DNA from: Aneurinibacillus sp. Ricciae_BoGa-3
GTDB taxonomy: Bacteria; Bacillota; Bacilli; Aneurinibacillales; Aneurinibacillaceae
DNA length: 64,000 nt
Direction of reading: 5' to 3'
NCBI RefSeq assembly: GCF_028421645.1
Contig: NZ_CP116887.1
Span: forward strand, 1,924,001 to 1,988,000
Of the stretch, positions 27,702-37,500 are shown piece by piece. The notes below the pieces were generated by a model. That model worked only from the letters and a program-made list of their open reading frames with translations, had not been told where the DNA came from and searched no databases. Numbering within the stretch: position 1 is the stretch's first letter; the number at the start of each line of letters is the position of its first letter. Position numbers and translations under genes: made by a program.

Positions 27702-28499
27702 ATGGAACGGAAAACATTTAGAGATAGCCTTGGACGCAGTGTGAGTGTCTTATACCCTCCACAGCGGATTGTATCCTTGTGTCCATCGATTACTGAAACG
27801 CTCTATGCGCTCGGTTTAGGTGATCGAGTCGTGGGGCGAACGCGGTATTGCATTCATCCAGCCGGACGAATTGAGCAGGCCACGATCGTGGGAGGCACGA
27901 AACAGATTTCAATGGAAGAAATGGATAAGCTCGAACCCGGCTTAATTATTGCGGAGAAAGAAGAGAATCCAAAGGAACTGGTGGAAGAGCTTGCGCAGCA
28001 CTATCCTGTGTTTGTCTCAAATGTAGAAAACTACGCAGATGCACTTGGCATGATTAGGGAGTTGGGGCAGCTTACCGGATGCATCAGCCAGTCCGAACAA
28101 ATGGTGCGCGACACCGAGCTACGGTTCACCTCAATTAGCGGGTTTGAAGGCTTGCGAGCGGCTTACCTCATCTGGCGTAAACCGTACATGGCAGCTGGTC
28201 AAAACACTTTTATCCATTCAATGATGCAGCGCTGCGGGTTTGTGAATGTGTTTGCTGGTTACAATAGCCGTTACCCGACCGTAACGTATGAGGATTTTGC
28301 CAAAGAGAAACCGGACATCATTTTGCTATCATCTGAGCCTTTTCCGTTTGGTGAAAAGCATCAGGCAGAATTCGCCCAACGCCTGCCTGGTATGAAAACG
28401 ATGCTCGTGGATGGCGAGATGTTTTCCTGGTATGGATCACACATGAAAGAAGCTGCCGATTATTTTAACAAGTTAATGAAAACCATAAGGAGTTTATAA
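27702..28499 (+). CDS. BtuF-like helical-backbone metal/cobalamin-binding protein (no signal peptide)
   Basis: 265 residues with the periplasmic-binding fold of the BtuF/FepB cluster: PQRIVSLCPSITETLYALGLGDRVVGRT, LEPGLIIAE, PVFVSNVENYADAL, KPDIILLSSEPFPF. It starts at ATG 27702 (GGTGA upstream). Neither a signal peptide nor a lipobox precedes the domain, so it should be cytosolic, unlike ABC-importer partners. No permease or ATPase genes are adjacent. The role is unknown. It ends 7 bp before topB. Confidence 0.7.
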   Translation: MERKTFRDSLGRSVSVLYPPQRIVSLCPSITETLYALGLGDRVVGRTRYCIHPAGRIEQATIVGGTKQISMEEMDKLEPGLIIAEKEENPKELVEELAQHYPVFVSNVENYADALGMIRELGQLTGCISQSEQMVRDTELRFTSISGFEGLRAAYLIWRKPYMAAGQNTFIHSMMQRCGFVNVFAGYNSRYPTVTYEDFAKEKPDIILLSSEPFPFGEKHQAEFAQRLPGMKTMLVDGEMFSWYGSHMKEAADYFNKLMKTIRSL

Positions 28500-28506
28500 C
28501 ATACAG

Positions 28507-30636
28507 ATGAAATCATTAGTATTAGCAGAGAAGCCAAGTGTTGCGCGGGAGATTGCCCGCGTGCTCGGCTGCACCCAAAAAAACAAAGCGTATATCGAGG
28601 GTCCCAAATATGTCGTAACCTGGGCGCTGGGGCACTTGGTGACGCTTGCGGAACCGGAAGATTATCATCCAAAGTATAAAACGTGGAACCTGGAAGATCT
28701 GCCAATACTTCCTGAACACATGAAGCTGAAAATATTAAAAGAAACGTCCCACCAGTTTAAGGCTGTACAGTACCTCGCGAAGCGAAACGATTTATCCGAG
28801 TTGATCATCGCGACAGACGCAGGGCGGGAGGGGGAGCTGGTTGCCCGCTGGATTATGGAACTCATCAACTGGAAGAAACCTTTTAAACGCCTCTGGATCT
28901 CCTCCCAGACGGATAAAGCGATTAAAGAAGGGTTTGCCCAGTTAAAACCCGGCAAAAATTATAATGCGCTGTATGATTCGGCTGTATGCCGCGCTGAGGC
29001 CGACTGGCTAATCGGTCTTAATGTGACCCGCGCACTGACGAGCAAATTTAATGCGCAGCTCGCCGCCGGGCGTGTTCAAACCCCGACCCTGGCTATGATG
29101 GTACAGCGTGAAAATGAAATTAAAAACTTTAAGCCGGTCGAATATTGGACACTGCAGGCTGACTTCGGTACGTTTACTGCTTCCTGGCGGGATGCGGGTA
29201 CGAATGAGGCACGCCTGTTTGACCGCCAAAAAGCTGAATCCATTCAGCGAAAGGTAGAGGGTGCGCAAGCGCACATTGCAGATATTAAAGTACGCGAGAA
29301 AATAGAACCGCAGCCGCTCGCCTATGATTTGACTGAACTGCAGCGGGATGCCAACAGGCGTTATGGTTTTTCAGCCAAGCAAACTTCAAACGTCCTGCAG
29401 CGGCTGTATGAGCAGCACAAGCTTGTCACGTATCCGCGTACCGATTCCCGGCATTTAACAACGGATATGGTGCCTACTCTGAAGGCGCGGCTCGACATCA
29501 CGGCGGTCGGCCCGTATGCTTCTCTGATTCGCCCCCTCCTAAAAAAGGAGCTGCCAATCACCAAAAGAATCGTGGATGACAGCAAAGTGACCGATCACCA
29601 CGCCATTATACCGACAGAGGAGCGGGTTGACCTTGGGGCGCTCTCAAACGATGAACGAAAGCTGTATGACCTGATTGTAAGAAGGTTTATCGCTCTTTTT
29701 TATCCGGTATACAAATACGATGCCAAGACGATTACCGTTGAAGTAGCGGGAGAAACGTTCACCGCACAGGGCAAAACGGTGCGCGATAGCGGATGGAAAG
29801 CCGTTTACGGTGGCGGCCATGCAGACAGTATGGAAGAAGACGGGGACGAACCGGAAGATCAGGAGCTGCCTGATGTTAAAACAGGGGCGGCTGTCCATGC
29901 GAAATCTTGCGGCCAGCGCAGCCAGCTGACGAAGCCGCCGCAGCGGTATTCGGAAGCTATGCTTCTCACGCAGATGGAAAAGAACAACCTTGGGACACCT
30001 GCAACACGGGCGGACATAATTGAGAAGCTCTTGCAGAGCGATACGATTGAACGCCAGGGAGGCCGGCTTTTCCCGACGAAAAAAGGGCTTCAGCTGATGG
30101 ACCTGGTTGCAGGCGAGCTACGTTCCCCTGAGCTTACGGCAAAGTGGGAAAAAGAGCTGGAATCCATTGCCCGCGGCCGGGGAAACAGCGGCGAGTTTAT
30201 TAAGGGAATCCGGCAACAGACGATTGAGATGGTAAAGACAATTAAGACAAGTGAGACCGAGTATAAACCGCATAACGTCACCGGTTCACGATGCCCGGAC
30301 TGCGGCCAGTACCTGCAGGAATTTAAAGGCAAACGAGGAAAAATGCTGATTTGTCCTGACCGATCATGTGGCTACAAACGCACCGCAGAAAAACAGCTCT
30401 CCAATCACCGGTGTCCGCAATGCCATAAGAAAATGGAAATTCGCACCGGAAAGGCCGGCAAGTACTTCCAGTGCAAATCTTGTTCTGTGATTGAAATGCT
30501 GGAAGACAAGAGCGGAGGCAGCAAAATTAACAAGCGTCAGGAGCGAGAGCTTGTCAAGAAGTACAGCAGCAATGAAGGGTTTACATCAAGCCTGGGCGAT
30601 TTGCTAAAAGCTGCTCTAGAAAAACAAAACGATTAA
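28507..30636 (+). CDS. topB: DNA topoisomerase III
   Basis: A 709-residue type IA topoisomerase. The Toprim domain shows VLAEKPSVAREIA and TDAGREGELVA, and the active-site Tyr is in HKLVTYPRTDSRHL (about residue 309). PATRADIIEKL lies in domain II. The C-terminus carries a CxxC zinc-ribbon set (CPDCGQYL, CPDRSCGY, CPQCHKKM, CKSC). It decatenates replication and recombination intermediates. It begins just behind the BtuF-like gene, probably co-transcribed, and ends at a hairpin terminator. Confidence 0.96.
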   Translation: MKSLVLAEKPSVAREIARVLGCTQKNKAYIEGPKYVVTWALGHLVTLAEPEDYHPKYKTWNLEDLPILPEHMKLKILKETSHQFKAVQYLAKRNDLSELIIATDAGREGELVARWIMELINWKKPFKRLWISSQTDKAIKEGFAQLKPGKNYNALYDSAVCRAEADWLIGLNVTRALTSKFNAQLAAGRVQTPTLAMMVQRENEIKNFKPVEYWTLQADFGTFTASWRDAGTNEARLFDRQKAESIQRKVEGAQAHIADIKVREKIEPQPLAYDLTELQRDANRRYGFSAKQTSNVLQRLYEQHKLVTYPRTDSRHLTTDMVPTLKARLDITAVGPYASLIRPLLKKELPITKRIVDDSKVTDHHAIIPTEERVDLGALSNDERKLYDLIVRRFIALFYPVYKYDAKTITVEVAGETFTAQGKTVRDSGWKAVYGGGHADSMEEDGDEPEDQELPDVKTGAAVHAKSCGQRSQLTKPPQRYSEAMLLTQMEKNNLGTPATRADIIEKLLQSDTIERQGGRLFPTKKGLQLMDLVAGELRSPELTAKWEKELESIARGRGNSGEFIKGIRQQTIEMVKTIKTSETEYKPHNVTGSRCPDCGQYLQEFKGKRGKMLICPDRSCGYKRTAEKQLSNHRCPQCHKKMEIRTGKAGKYFQCKSCSVIEMLEDKSGGSKINKRQERELVKKYSSNEGFTSSLGDLLKAALEKQND

Positions 30637-30675
30637 GGCTGGTTGATTATTTTAGCCCTCAGTTCAACCACAGCC

Positions 30676-30715
30676 CGCAGCATGCGCTACAGGGAGCATG
30701 CTGCGTGGACTTTTT
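30676..30715 (+). terminator. Rho-independent terminator of topB
   Basis: CGCAGCATGC and GCATGCTGCG form a perfect 10-bp stem with a 10-nt loop, followed after four bases by TTTTT. Confidence 0.75.
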
Positions 30716-30763
30716 ATCGTATAAGAAGTTATTTCGTTTTAAAGTATTAAGGTTATTTCTACT

Positions 30764-30863
30764 GGGACCGATAGGTCCCTTTCTCTTTGTAGATATGGAA
30801 AGCTTATGTGCTTCACAGTGTTGAAGTGCCTTGAGCGATTTTTTAAATGGGACCTCCGGTCCC
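30764..30863. repeat. Two GGGACC/GGTCCC hairpins in the topB-addB gap
   Basis: GGGACC-GATA-GGTCCC (30764-30779, followed by TTTCTCTTT) and GGGACC-TCC-GGTCCC (30849-30863) share the same 6-bp arms about 80 bp apart. They lie in a ~400-bp gap without an established gene. The first looks like a terminator; the pair could belong to a small RNA. Confidence 0.45.
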
Positions 30864-30935
30864 GAAACACCCAAGAAAAATATCGTGAGGCGCATGTTCG
30901 CACCTTTTTTCCCCCAGGCCGAAAGGAGAGAGCGG

Positions 30936-30958
30936 CATGGCCCGCGATGTTTTTCTCA
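30936..30958 (+). repeat. 23-bp exact repeat, copy 2
   Basis: Identical to 1339-1361. Here it begins a small frame preceded by a strong ribosome site (GAAAGGAGAG). Confidence 0.7.
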
Positions 30959-31017
30959 GTATATTCCAGCATACAAAAGAACGCCTGTTCTGTGTTAAGA
31001 TAAAGAAACAGACTTAA
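30937..31017 (+). CDS. Possible 26-residue leader peptide upstream of addB
   Basis: An ATG with GAAAGGAGAG 8 bp upstream opens a 26-codon frame (MARDVFLSIFQ..., basic C-terminus) that ends 19 bp before addB. The ribosome site lies inside a small GCCG/CGGC dyad. It might be translated as a leader coupled to addB, but the short length means chance is possible. Confidence 0.3.
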   Translation: MARDVFLSIFQHTKERLFCVKIKKQT

Positions 31018-31035
31018 GTTGGAGGAGGGGAAGAG

Positions 31036-34000
31036 ATGCCGCTTCGTATTGTAACCGGCCGCGCCGGAAGTGGAAAAAGTACGTTTTGCATGGGAGAAAT
31101 ACGGCAGGAGCTGGAGAAGGAACCACTGGGCGCGCCGCTTGTATATATTGTACCTCAGCAGATGAGCTACCAGGCGGAGAATGAGCTTGCGATGTCGACT
31201 GGGCTGAACGGAATGATGAGGGCCGAGGTGCTAAGCTTTCAAAGGCTCGCCTATAAGGTTCTCCAGGAGGTAGGTGGCCTTTCCCGGATTCATGTGGACA
31301 GCACAGGCATTAAAATGGTGCTGCGCAAAATTGTACAAAACCGGAAAAGCGAACTTCGCGTTTTCGGCCGGGCTGCTTCACAGACGGGGTTTACGGATAA
31401 ACTCGAAGAAATGTACGGTGAGCTTGCGCGCCACTGTGTAACGGTACAAGACCTGGCCGCAGAACGCGAGCGAATGATGTCTAGTATGGCCCAGGGTGAA
31501 GACTCTGGATTTCTTGCTGATAAACTTCACGATATGACGATTATCTTTGAGGAACTGGAATCGTATCTAAGCGGACGCTATCTGGATGCTGAACATTACC
31601 TGCCGTTGCTTGCGGAGCGTATTCCCCGTTCTGCATTTGTTAGCGAGGCAAGCTTCTGGATCGATGGTTTTGATTCTTTTACACCTCAGGAATACAGCGT
31701 GCTGCTGGCACTGTTAAAGGGCTCCAGGAAGGTTACGGTTACCCTGTGCATGGATAAGCCCAGGCATGATGCAGGCGACAGTGAGTTTGATGTATTTTAT
31801 ACGCCAAATCATACATACAGCAGGCTTCTGCGCCTGGCGGAGAAGAACCGGGTATCTATTGAACAGGGTGTTGCACTCCCAGTTGACAGACAGGATTTGC
31901 CAAGGTTTCTACAAAATCCGGCGCTTGCCCACCTTGAGGCCCAATTCAATGCGAGGCCTCCGGGGAAATTTACAGCAAACCCGGAAGGGATTTTGGTACA
32001 GAGCGCCGCAAACAAAAGGGCGGAAATAGAGGGTGCCGCGCAGCGAATCCTTTCTTTGGTGCGGGACGGGGATTATCGTTTCCGCGATACGGCAGTTCTC
32101 GTGCGGGATATGGAAAGTTATGCAGATCTAATCGAAACCGTATTTACAGACTACCAGATTCCTTTTTTCCTCGATCACAAACGTTCCATGCTTCATCATC
32201 CTTTAACGGAACTCATCCGGTCTGTGCTTGAAGTAATCGAATACAACTGGGGCTATGAAAGTGTTTTCCGCTGTATCAAAACGGACTTTCTACCCGCGCC
32301 GCTGCCGGAAGAGAAGACGCGGGAGTTAAGAAATAGGCTAGACCGGTTGGAGAATTATGTGCTGGCTTACGGAATCGAGGGCTACCGTTGGACAGAAGGA
32401 CGTCCATGGAATTACAAAACCTATCGCGGGCTGGACCAGGAAGCAGAAAATCCGAATCGCCCTGCTACCGAGCACGAACGGGAAGTGGAAGCTGAAATGA
32501 ATGTGCTGCGCAACCGGATTGCGGCCCCTATTCAGGTGCTGCAGCGGGATTTGCACAAGGCAGGGTCTGTCCGGGGAATGTGTGAGTCGCTATACCGCTT
32601 TCTTATCTCACTTGATGTACCGGAGCGGCTAGAGGTGTGGAGCGGTAAAGCGGTGGAGGATGGACAGCTTGACCGGGCACGTGAGCATGCCCAGGTATGG
32701 CAGGAAGTGATTCATATGCTGGATCAGCTGGTGGAAGTTATGGGAGATGAGGCCGTTTCAATTTCTGACTTTATGTCCATGATCGAATCCGGCCTAGAAA
32801 GTCTTCGCTTTGCGTTGATTCCACCTGCAGTTGATCAAGTGCTGGTGGGAAGCTTGGACAGAACAAGGACGAGCAATGTTGCCTGTATGCTGGTGCTTGG
32901 TGTGACCGATGGAGTCATACCCGCCAGGCAGAAGGATGACGGAATGCTGTCCGACAGTGAAAAGGCCCGACTTAAAGAAGCGGGGCTGGAACTTTCACCC
33001 GGCAGCGGGCAGAAATTGATCGAAGAAGAATTGATGATATACCGTGCCCTGTTGTCTCCGACACGGCAGCTCTATTTGAGCTATCCGCTTGCGGATGAGG
33101 ATGGAAAAGCCCAGCAGCCGGCCGGCCTGATTAAGCGGATTAAAGACATGTTCCCGTTGCTTACAGAACAATTTATACCTGCGGATCCGGGGGAGCTGCC
33201 GGTAGAGGCCCAGCTGACATGTATCACCAATCCGGCGCGGACGCTATCCTACCTTGCAGCCCGGATTCAGCAGTGGAGGCGCGGCTACCCAATGGCTCCG
33301 CTATGGTGGGACGCCTACAACTGGATTGCCCAGCACGAACCTGTGCAAAGCCGCTATGTACTTGGCAGCTTGTTCTACTATAACCAGGAGCGCAACCTGA
33401 AACCGGAGACCAGCCGGAAAATTTACGGACACCATATTAAGGCGAGCGTCTCCCGAATGGAGATGTACAAGTCGTGTCCATTTTCGCAATTCATGTCATA
33501 CGGCTTGAAACTAAAAGAGCGGGAATTATACCGGGTTGAAATGCCGGACATCGGCCAATTGTTTCACGCAGCTCTGCGGATGATTGGGGAACATATGCGC
33601 CACGAGCAGGTTAACTGGGGTGAACTTGGGACTGATGAGTTGAACGAGCTTGCGGCTGAAACGGTTGATGGACTTACCCCTTTCCTCCAAAAACAGGTGC
33701 TGTTAAGTACAAACCGAAACAAGTATCTTGCCTATAAGTTGAAAAACGTAGTCGGGCGTGCCGCGCAAGTGTTAGGTGAACACGCCCGCCGCAGCGAGTT
33801 TACGCCGCTTGCTCTCGAAATGGCGTTTGGCGGGGGCGGTCCCATCCCGCCGATCGTTTTTACGCTGCCGAATGGCTGCAAAATGGAACTTGTCGGGCGA
33901 ATTGACCGGGTTGATGGTGCGGTAGGGTCGCAGGGTCTGTTAATCCGTGTAATGGATTATAAATCAAGCCAGAAAGGGCTGAATTTATCCGACATTTATT

Positions 34001-34572
34001 TCGGGCTTGCCCTGCAGATGCTTACGTATTTGGATGTTCTCGTTACCCACTCGGAGCTGGTCTTTGGACGCAAAGCGATCCCGGCAGGTGTCCTTTACTT
34101 CCACGTCCACAATCCGATCATCAAAACGCAGCCGCCTTTCAGTTCTGAAGCGGTATTCCGCGAAATCGTAAAAAGCTTTAAAATGAAGGGCCTTGTACTG
34201 CAGGATGAAGAGGTGGTGCGTCTGATGGATACCAGGTTCGAATCCGGCTATTCGGAAATTTTACCGGTAGCGATTGGAAAGAATGGCTTTTATTCTAACG
34301 CTGCTGTTGCTTCGCTTGAACAGTTTGACCTGTTGCGCGGGCATACGCGCCGGATGATCTATGAGATCGGAAAGGATATTACCGATGGCGTCGTGTCCAT
34401 AGCGCCATACTGGAAAAGGAAGGAAACCCCCTGCACGTTTTGCTCGTATAAACCGGTCTGTCAGTTTGACCGGGAGATGCCGGATAACGATTATGTGGTG
34501 CTTCGGGAGGAACCAAAAGAAACGCTCTGGGAAAAATTCGTGCTAGAGGGAGGAGGGATTATGAATGCTTGA
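31036..34572 (+). CDS. addB: ATP-dependent helicase/deoxyribonuclease subunit B
   Basis: 1178 residues. Walker A GRAGSGKST is near residues 8-16. A degenerate helicase core follows, then a RecB-family nuclease domain in the last ~350 residues (VGRIDRVDG..., IRVMDYKSS with catalytic Asp/Lys). The AddB iron-sulfur staple is complete: Cys in MYKSCPFSQF near 813 and the C-terminal CTFCSYKPVC near 1133-1142. With AddA it resects double-strand ends up to Chi. Strong GGAGGAGGGG precedes ATG, and the gene overlaps addA by 8 bp. Confidence 0.97.
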   Translation: MPLRIVTGRAGSGKSTFCMGEIRQELEKEPLGAPLVYIVPQQMSYQAENELAMSTGLNGMMRAEVLSFQRLAYKVLQEVGGLSRIHVDSTGIKMVLRKIVQNRKSELRVFGRAASQTGFTDKLEEMYGELARHCVTVQDLAAERERMMSSMAQGEDSGFLADKLHDMTIIFEELESYLSGRYLDAEHYLPLLAERIPRSAFVSEASFWIDGFDSFTPQEYSVLLALLKGSRKVTVTLCMDKPRHDAGDSEFDVFYTPNHTYSRLLRLAEKNRVSIEQGVALPVDRQDLPRFLQNPALAHLEAQFNARPPGKFTANPEGILVQSAANKRAEIEGAAQRILSLVRDGDYRFRDTAVLVRDMESYADLIETVFTDYQIPFFLDHKRSMLHHPLTELIRSVLEVIEYNWGYESVFRCIKTDFLPAPLPEEKTRELRNRLDRLENYVLAYGIEGYRWTEGRPWNYKTYRGLDQEAENPNRPATEHEREVEAEMNVLRNRIAAPIQVLQRDLHKAGSVRGMCESLYRFLISLDVPERLEVWSGKAVEDGQLDRAREHAQVWQEVIHMLDQLVEVMGDEAVSISDFMSMIESGLESLRFALIPPAVDQVLVGSLDRTRTSNVACMLVLGVTDGVIPARQKDDGMLSDSEKARLKEAGLELSPGSGQKLIEEELMIYRALLSPTRQLYLSYPLADEDGKAQQPAGLIKRIKDMFPLLTEQFIPADPGELPVEAQLTCITNPARTLSYLAARIQQWRRGYPMAPLWWDAYNWIAQHEPVQSRYVLGSLFYYNQERNLKPETSRKIYGHHIKASVSRMEMYKSCPFSQFMSYGLKLKERELYRVEMPDIGQLFHAALRMIGEHMRHEQVNWGELGTDELNELAAETVDGLTPFLQKQVLLSTNRNKYLAYKLKNVVGRAAQVLGEHARRSEFTPLALEMAFGGGGPIPPIVFTLPNGCKMELVGRIDRVDGAVGSQGLLIRVMDYKSSQKGLNLSDIYFGLALQMLTYLDVLVTHSELVFGRKAIPAGVLYFHVHNPIIKTQPPFSSEAVFREIVKSFKMKGLVLQDEEVVRLMDTRFESGYSEILPVAIGKNGFYSNAAVASLEQFDLLRGHTRRMIYEIGKDITDGVVSIAPYWKRKETPCTFCSYKPVCQFDREMPDNDYVVLREEPKETLWEKFVLEGGGIMNA

Positions 34573-37500
34573 GAAACCAGCAGATGCGACCTGGACGGAT
34601 GAGCAGTGGGAAGCGATAGCGGCGCGCGATGCTAACATCCTGGTTGCAGCCGCAGCGGGGTCTGGCAAAACGGCGGTCCTTGTTGAACGGATTATCAGGC
34701 GGATAAGTGAAAAGGAGAGCCCGCTTGATGTTGACAGGCTGCTTGTGGTCACATTTACGAAGGCAGCCGCTTCCGAAATGCGCCAGCGGATCGGGGAGGC
34801 CATACAGAAAGCCCTCGCTGTTGATCCATCCTCACTGCATTTGAGGCGGCAGCTGACATTGCTGAACAAGGCGTCGATTATGACCCTGCACTCCTTTTGC
34901 ATGGAAGTGCTGAAACGTTTTTACTACTTAATTGACCTTGATCCGGGATTTCGGATAGCAGATGAGGCGGAAGCTGAACTGATGCGCCAGGACGTGATGG
35001 AACAGCTCTTTGAAGAGGAATATGGTTTGGCTGACCCCGCCTTTTTCCGGCTGGTCGACAGTTATTCGGGTGACCGCAGCGATGCCGCGCTTCAGTCGCT
35101 AATCCAGCGCCTGTACCATTTCTCCAGAAGCCACCCGCGGCCTGACGGCTGGCTCGCGGATATGGCCGCCATGTATCACGTCCATAATTTGGTTTCTTTT
35201 TACCGGCTGCCCTGGTTTGGTGCCATTCAGGATGACGTGCGGCTTGAATTGCGCGGCCTGTCTACGATGCTTCGGAGAGCGGAGATCCTGGCACAGTCAG
35301 AAGGAGGCCCGCTGCCTTATCTTGAAACATTAAATCTTGATCAACAGTTGGTTTACACACTTATTCAAGCGTCCGAACAGACGTGGGACGCGCTGTATGA
35401 GGCGTTTGCGGCAGCCACGTTCTCCACCTTAAAGAGGTGCAGCGGCAAAGATATCGACGCGGCCAAGAAAGACCAGGTCAAAGCGATTCGTGATGAAGTA
35501 AAAAAGCGCGTGCTGGCTATTAAGGACGAACTATTTCGGATGGCCCCTGGGGATTATCTGCAAAATGTCCAGGAAAACGCTCCGTTTATGAATAAAATTG
35601 TTCAGCTTGTCCTGTCTTTTGAAGATCGCTACAGGCAGGCAAAGAAGGAGAAGGGCCTCGTGGACTTCTCCGACCTGGAGCATTTTACGCTTCAAATTCT
35701 GAGCGATACGGATTCATCTGCAGATGAACTGAAGCCCTCTGCTGCGGCGCTTGATTACCGGTTGCAATTCGAAGAGGTCTTGGTGGATGAATATCAGGAT
35801 ACGAATGCGGTTCAGGAAGCGATCGTGAGACTTGTCAGCCGCCATGATGACCATCAGAGGGGAAACCTTTTTATGGTGGGGGATGTCAAGCAGAGCATCT
35901 ACCGGTTCAGGTTGGCCGAGCCGGAGCTGTTTCTGGACAAATACAAGCGGTTTACGCCTGGCGGTGGAGCGAACGGCTGGCGCATTGATCTGGCAAGAAA
36001 TTTTCGGAGCCGCCGTGAAGTCATCGACGCAACCAATTTCTTCTTTCGCCAGATTATGAATGAAACGGTCAGTGAAATCGCCTATGATAAGGCCGCTGAA
36101 CTGGTTCTGGGCGCTGCTGATTACCCGGAAGTGGAAGCCGCTGATATGTCAGTGGACGTGTTGTTGATTGATCGGTTCGTCGAGAAGGAAGATCCGGATG
36201 ATTCCGAGGACGACAGTGCCATGCAATCCATTGATGTGGAAATTGAAAATGATCCCCATGCTGCGCCGCTGGATGCATCTGAACTGGAGAATGTGCAGCT
36301 TGAAGCAAGGCTTGTTGCCCGTAAGATCAAGCAAATGATTTCAGGGGATGCGGACGGCCATGGCAGGCAGTTTGTTTACGATAAAAAGAACAAAGTGATG
36401 CGGCCTGTAGAGTATCGCGACATGGTTATTTTAATGCGGGCCACCAGCGGTTGGGCTGAAGCGATGGCGGAGGAGTTTAAACTTCAGGGAATTCCCGCCT
36501 ATGCAGAGGTATCAACAGGCTATTTTAGTGCCACTGAAGTAGAGATCATGACCTCGCTTTTGCAGGTCATTGACAATCCGTATCAGGATATTCCCCTGAC
36601 GGCCGTTTTACGGTCGCCTATTGTGCGGCTAAACGCGGATGAGCTTGCGCAGGTGCGGCTCGCGAATAACGAAGGTAGCTTTTATGAGGCTTTAGTGGCT
36701 TTCATCGCTGAGCAGGAGGATCCATCAACAGCGGCGGAGATGACGTCGGAGCTTAACCCAGATCTTCACTTGAGGCTGATGTTATTTGTGGAGCGGCTGA
36801 ACAGGTGGCGTACCGAGGCCAGACAGGGTTCGCTGTCTTCGCTTATCTGGCAAATATACCGCGAAACCGGCTACTACGATTTTGTCGGAGGTTTGCCGGG
36901 TGGCAGGCAGCGACAGGCCAATCTGCAGGCGCTGTATGAGCGGGCACTCCAATATGAATCAACCTCTTTCCGCGGACTTTTCCGCTTTTTGCGGTTTATT
37001 GAACGGATGCGAGGCCAGGGCAGTGATCTTGGAGTGGCACGGTCCTTGAGCGAGCAAGAGGATGTCGTGCGGATTATGACGATTCATAAAAGCAAAGGCC
37101 TGGAATTTCCCATAGTCTTTGTTGCTGGCCTGGGCAAATCGTTTAACTTTATGGATGTAAGGGGTTCTTTCCTTCTTCACAAGGAACTGGGCTTTGGCCC
37201 TCGGCACGTGGACCCCGAGCTGCGTGTGACATTTCCGACGCTGCCAAATATCGCGATAAAGCGGCGGATGAAGGGTGAGCAGCTCGCAGAGGAGATGCGC
37301 GTGTTATACGTAGCGTTAACAAGAGCAAGGGAAAAACTGATTCTCGTTGGCACCCTGCGCAATCTGGAAAAAGCCGCAGCGAAATGGGCAAACACGCTGG
37401 CATGGCCGGATTGGACACTGCCGGATTTTGAATTGGCCAGGGGAAAGACCTTCCTTGATTGGCTGGGACCGGCGTTGATCCGGCATAAAAATGCCACGCC

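Noticed and set aside
30764..30863. T-box or SRP/6S RNA gene
   Set aside because: The characteristic T-box (TGGNACC) and the conserved SRP or 6S core sequences were not found around the hairpins.
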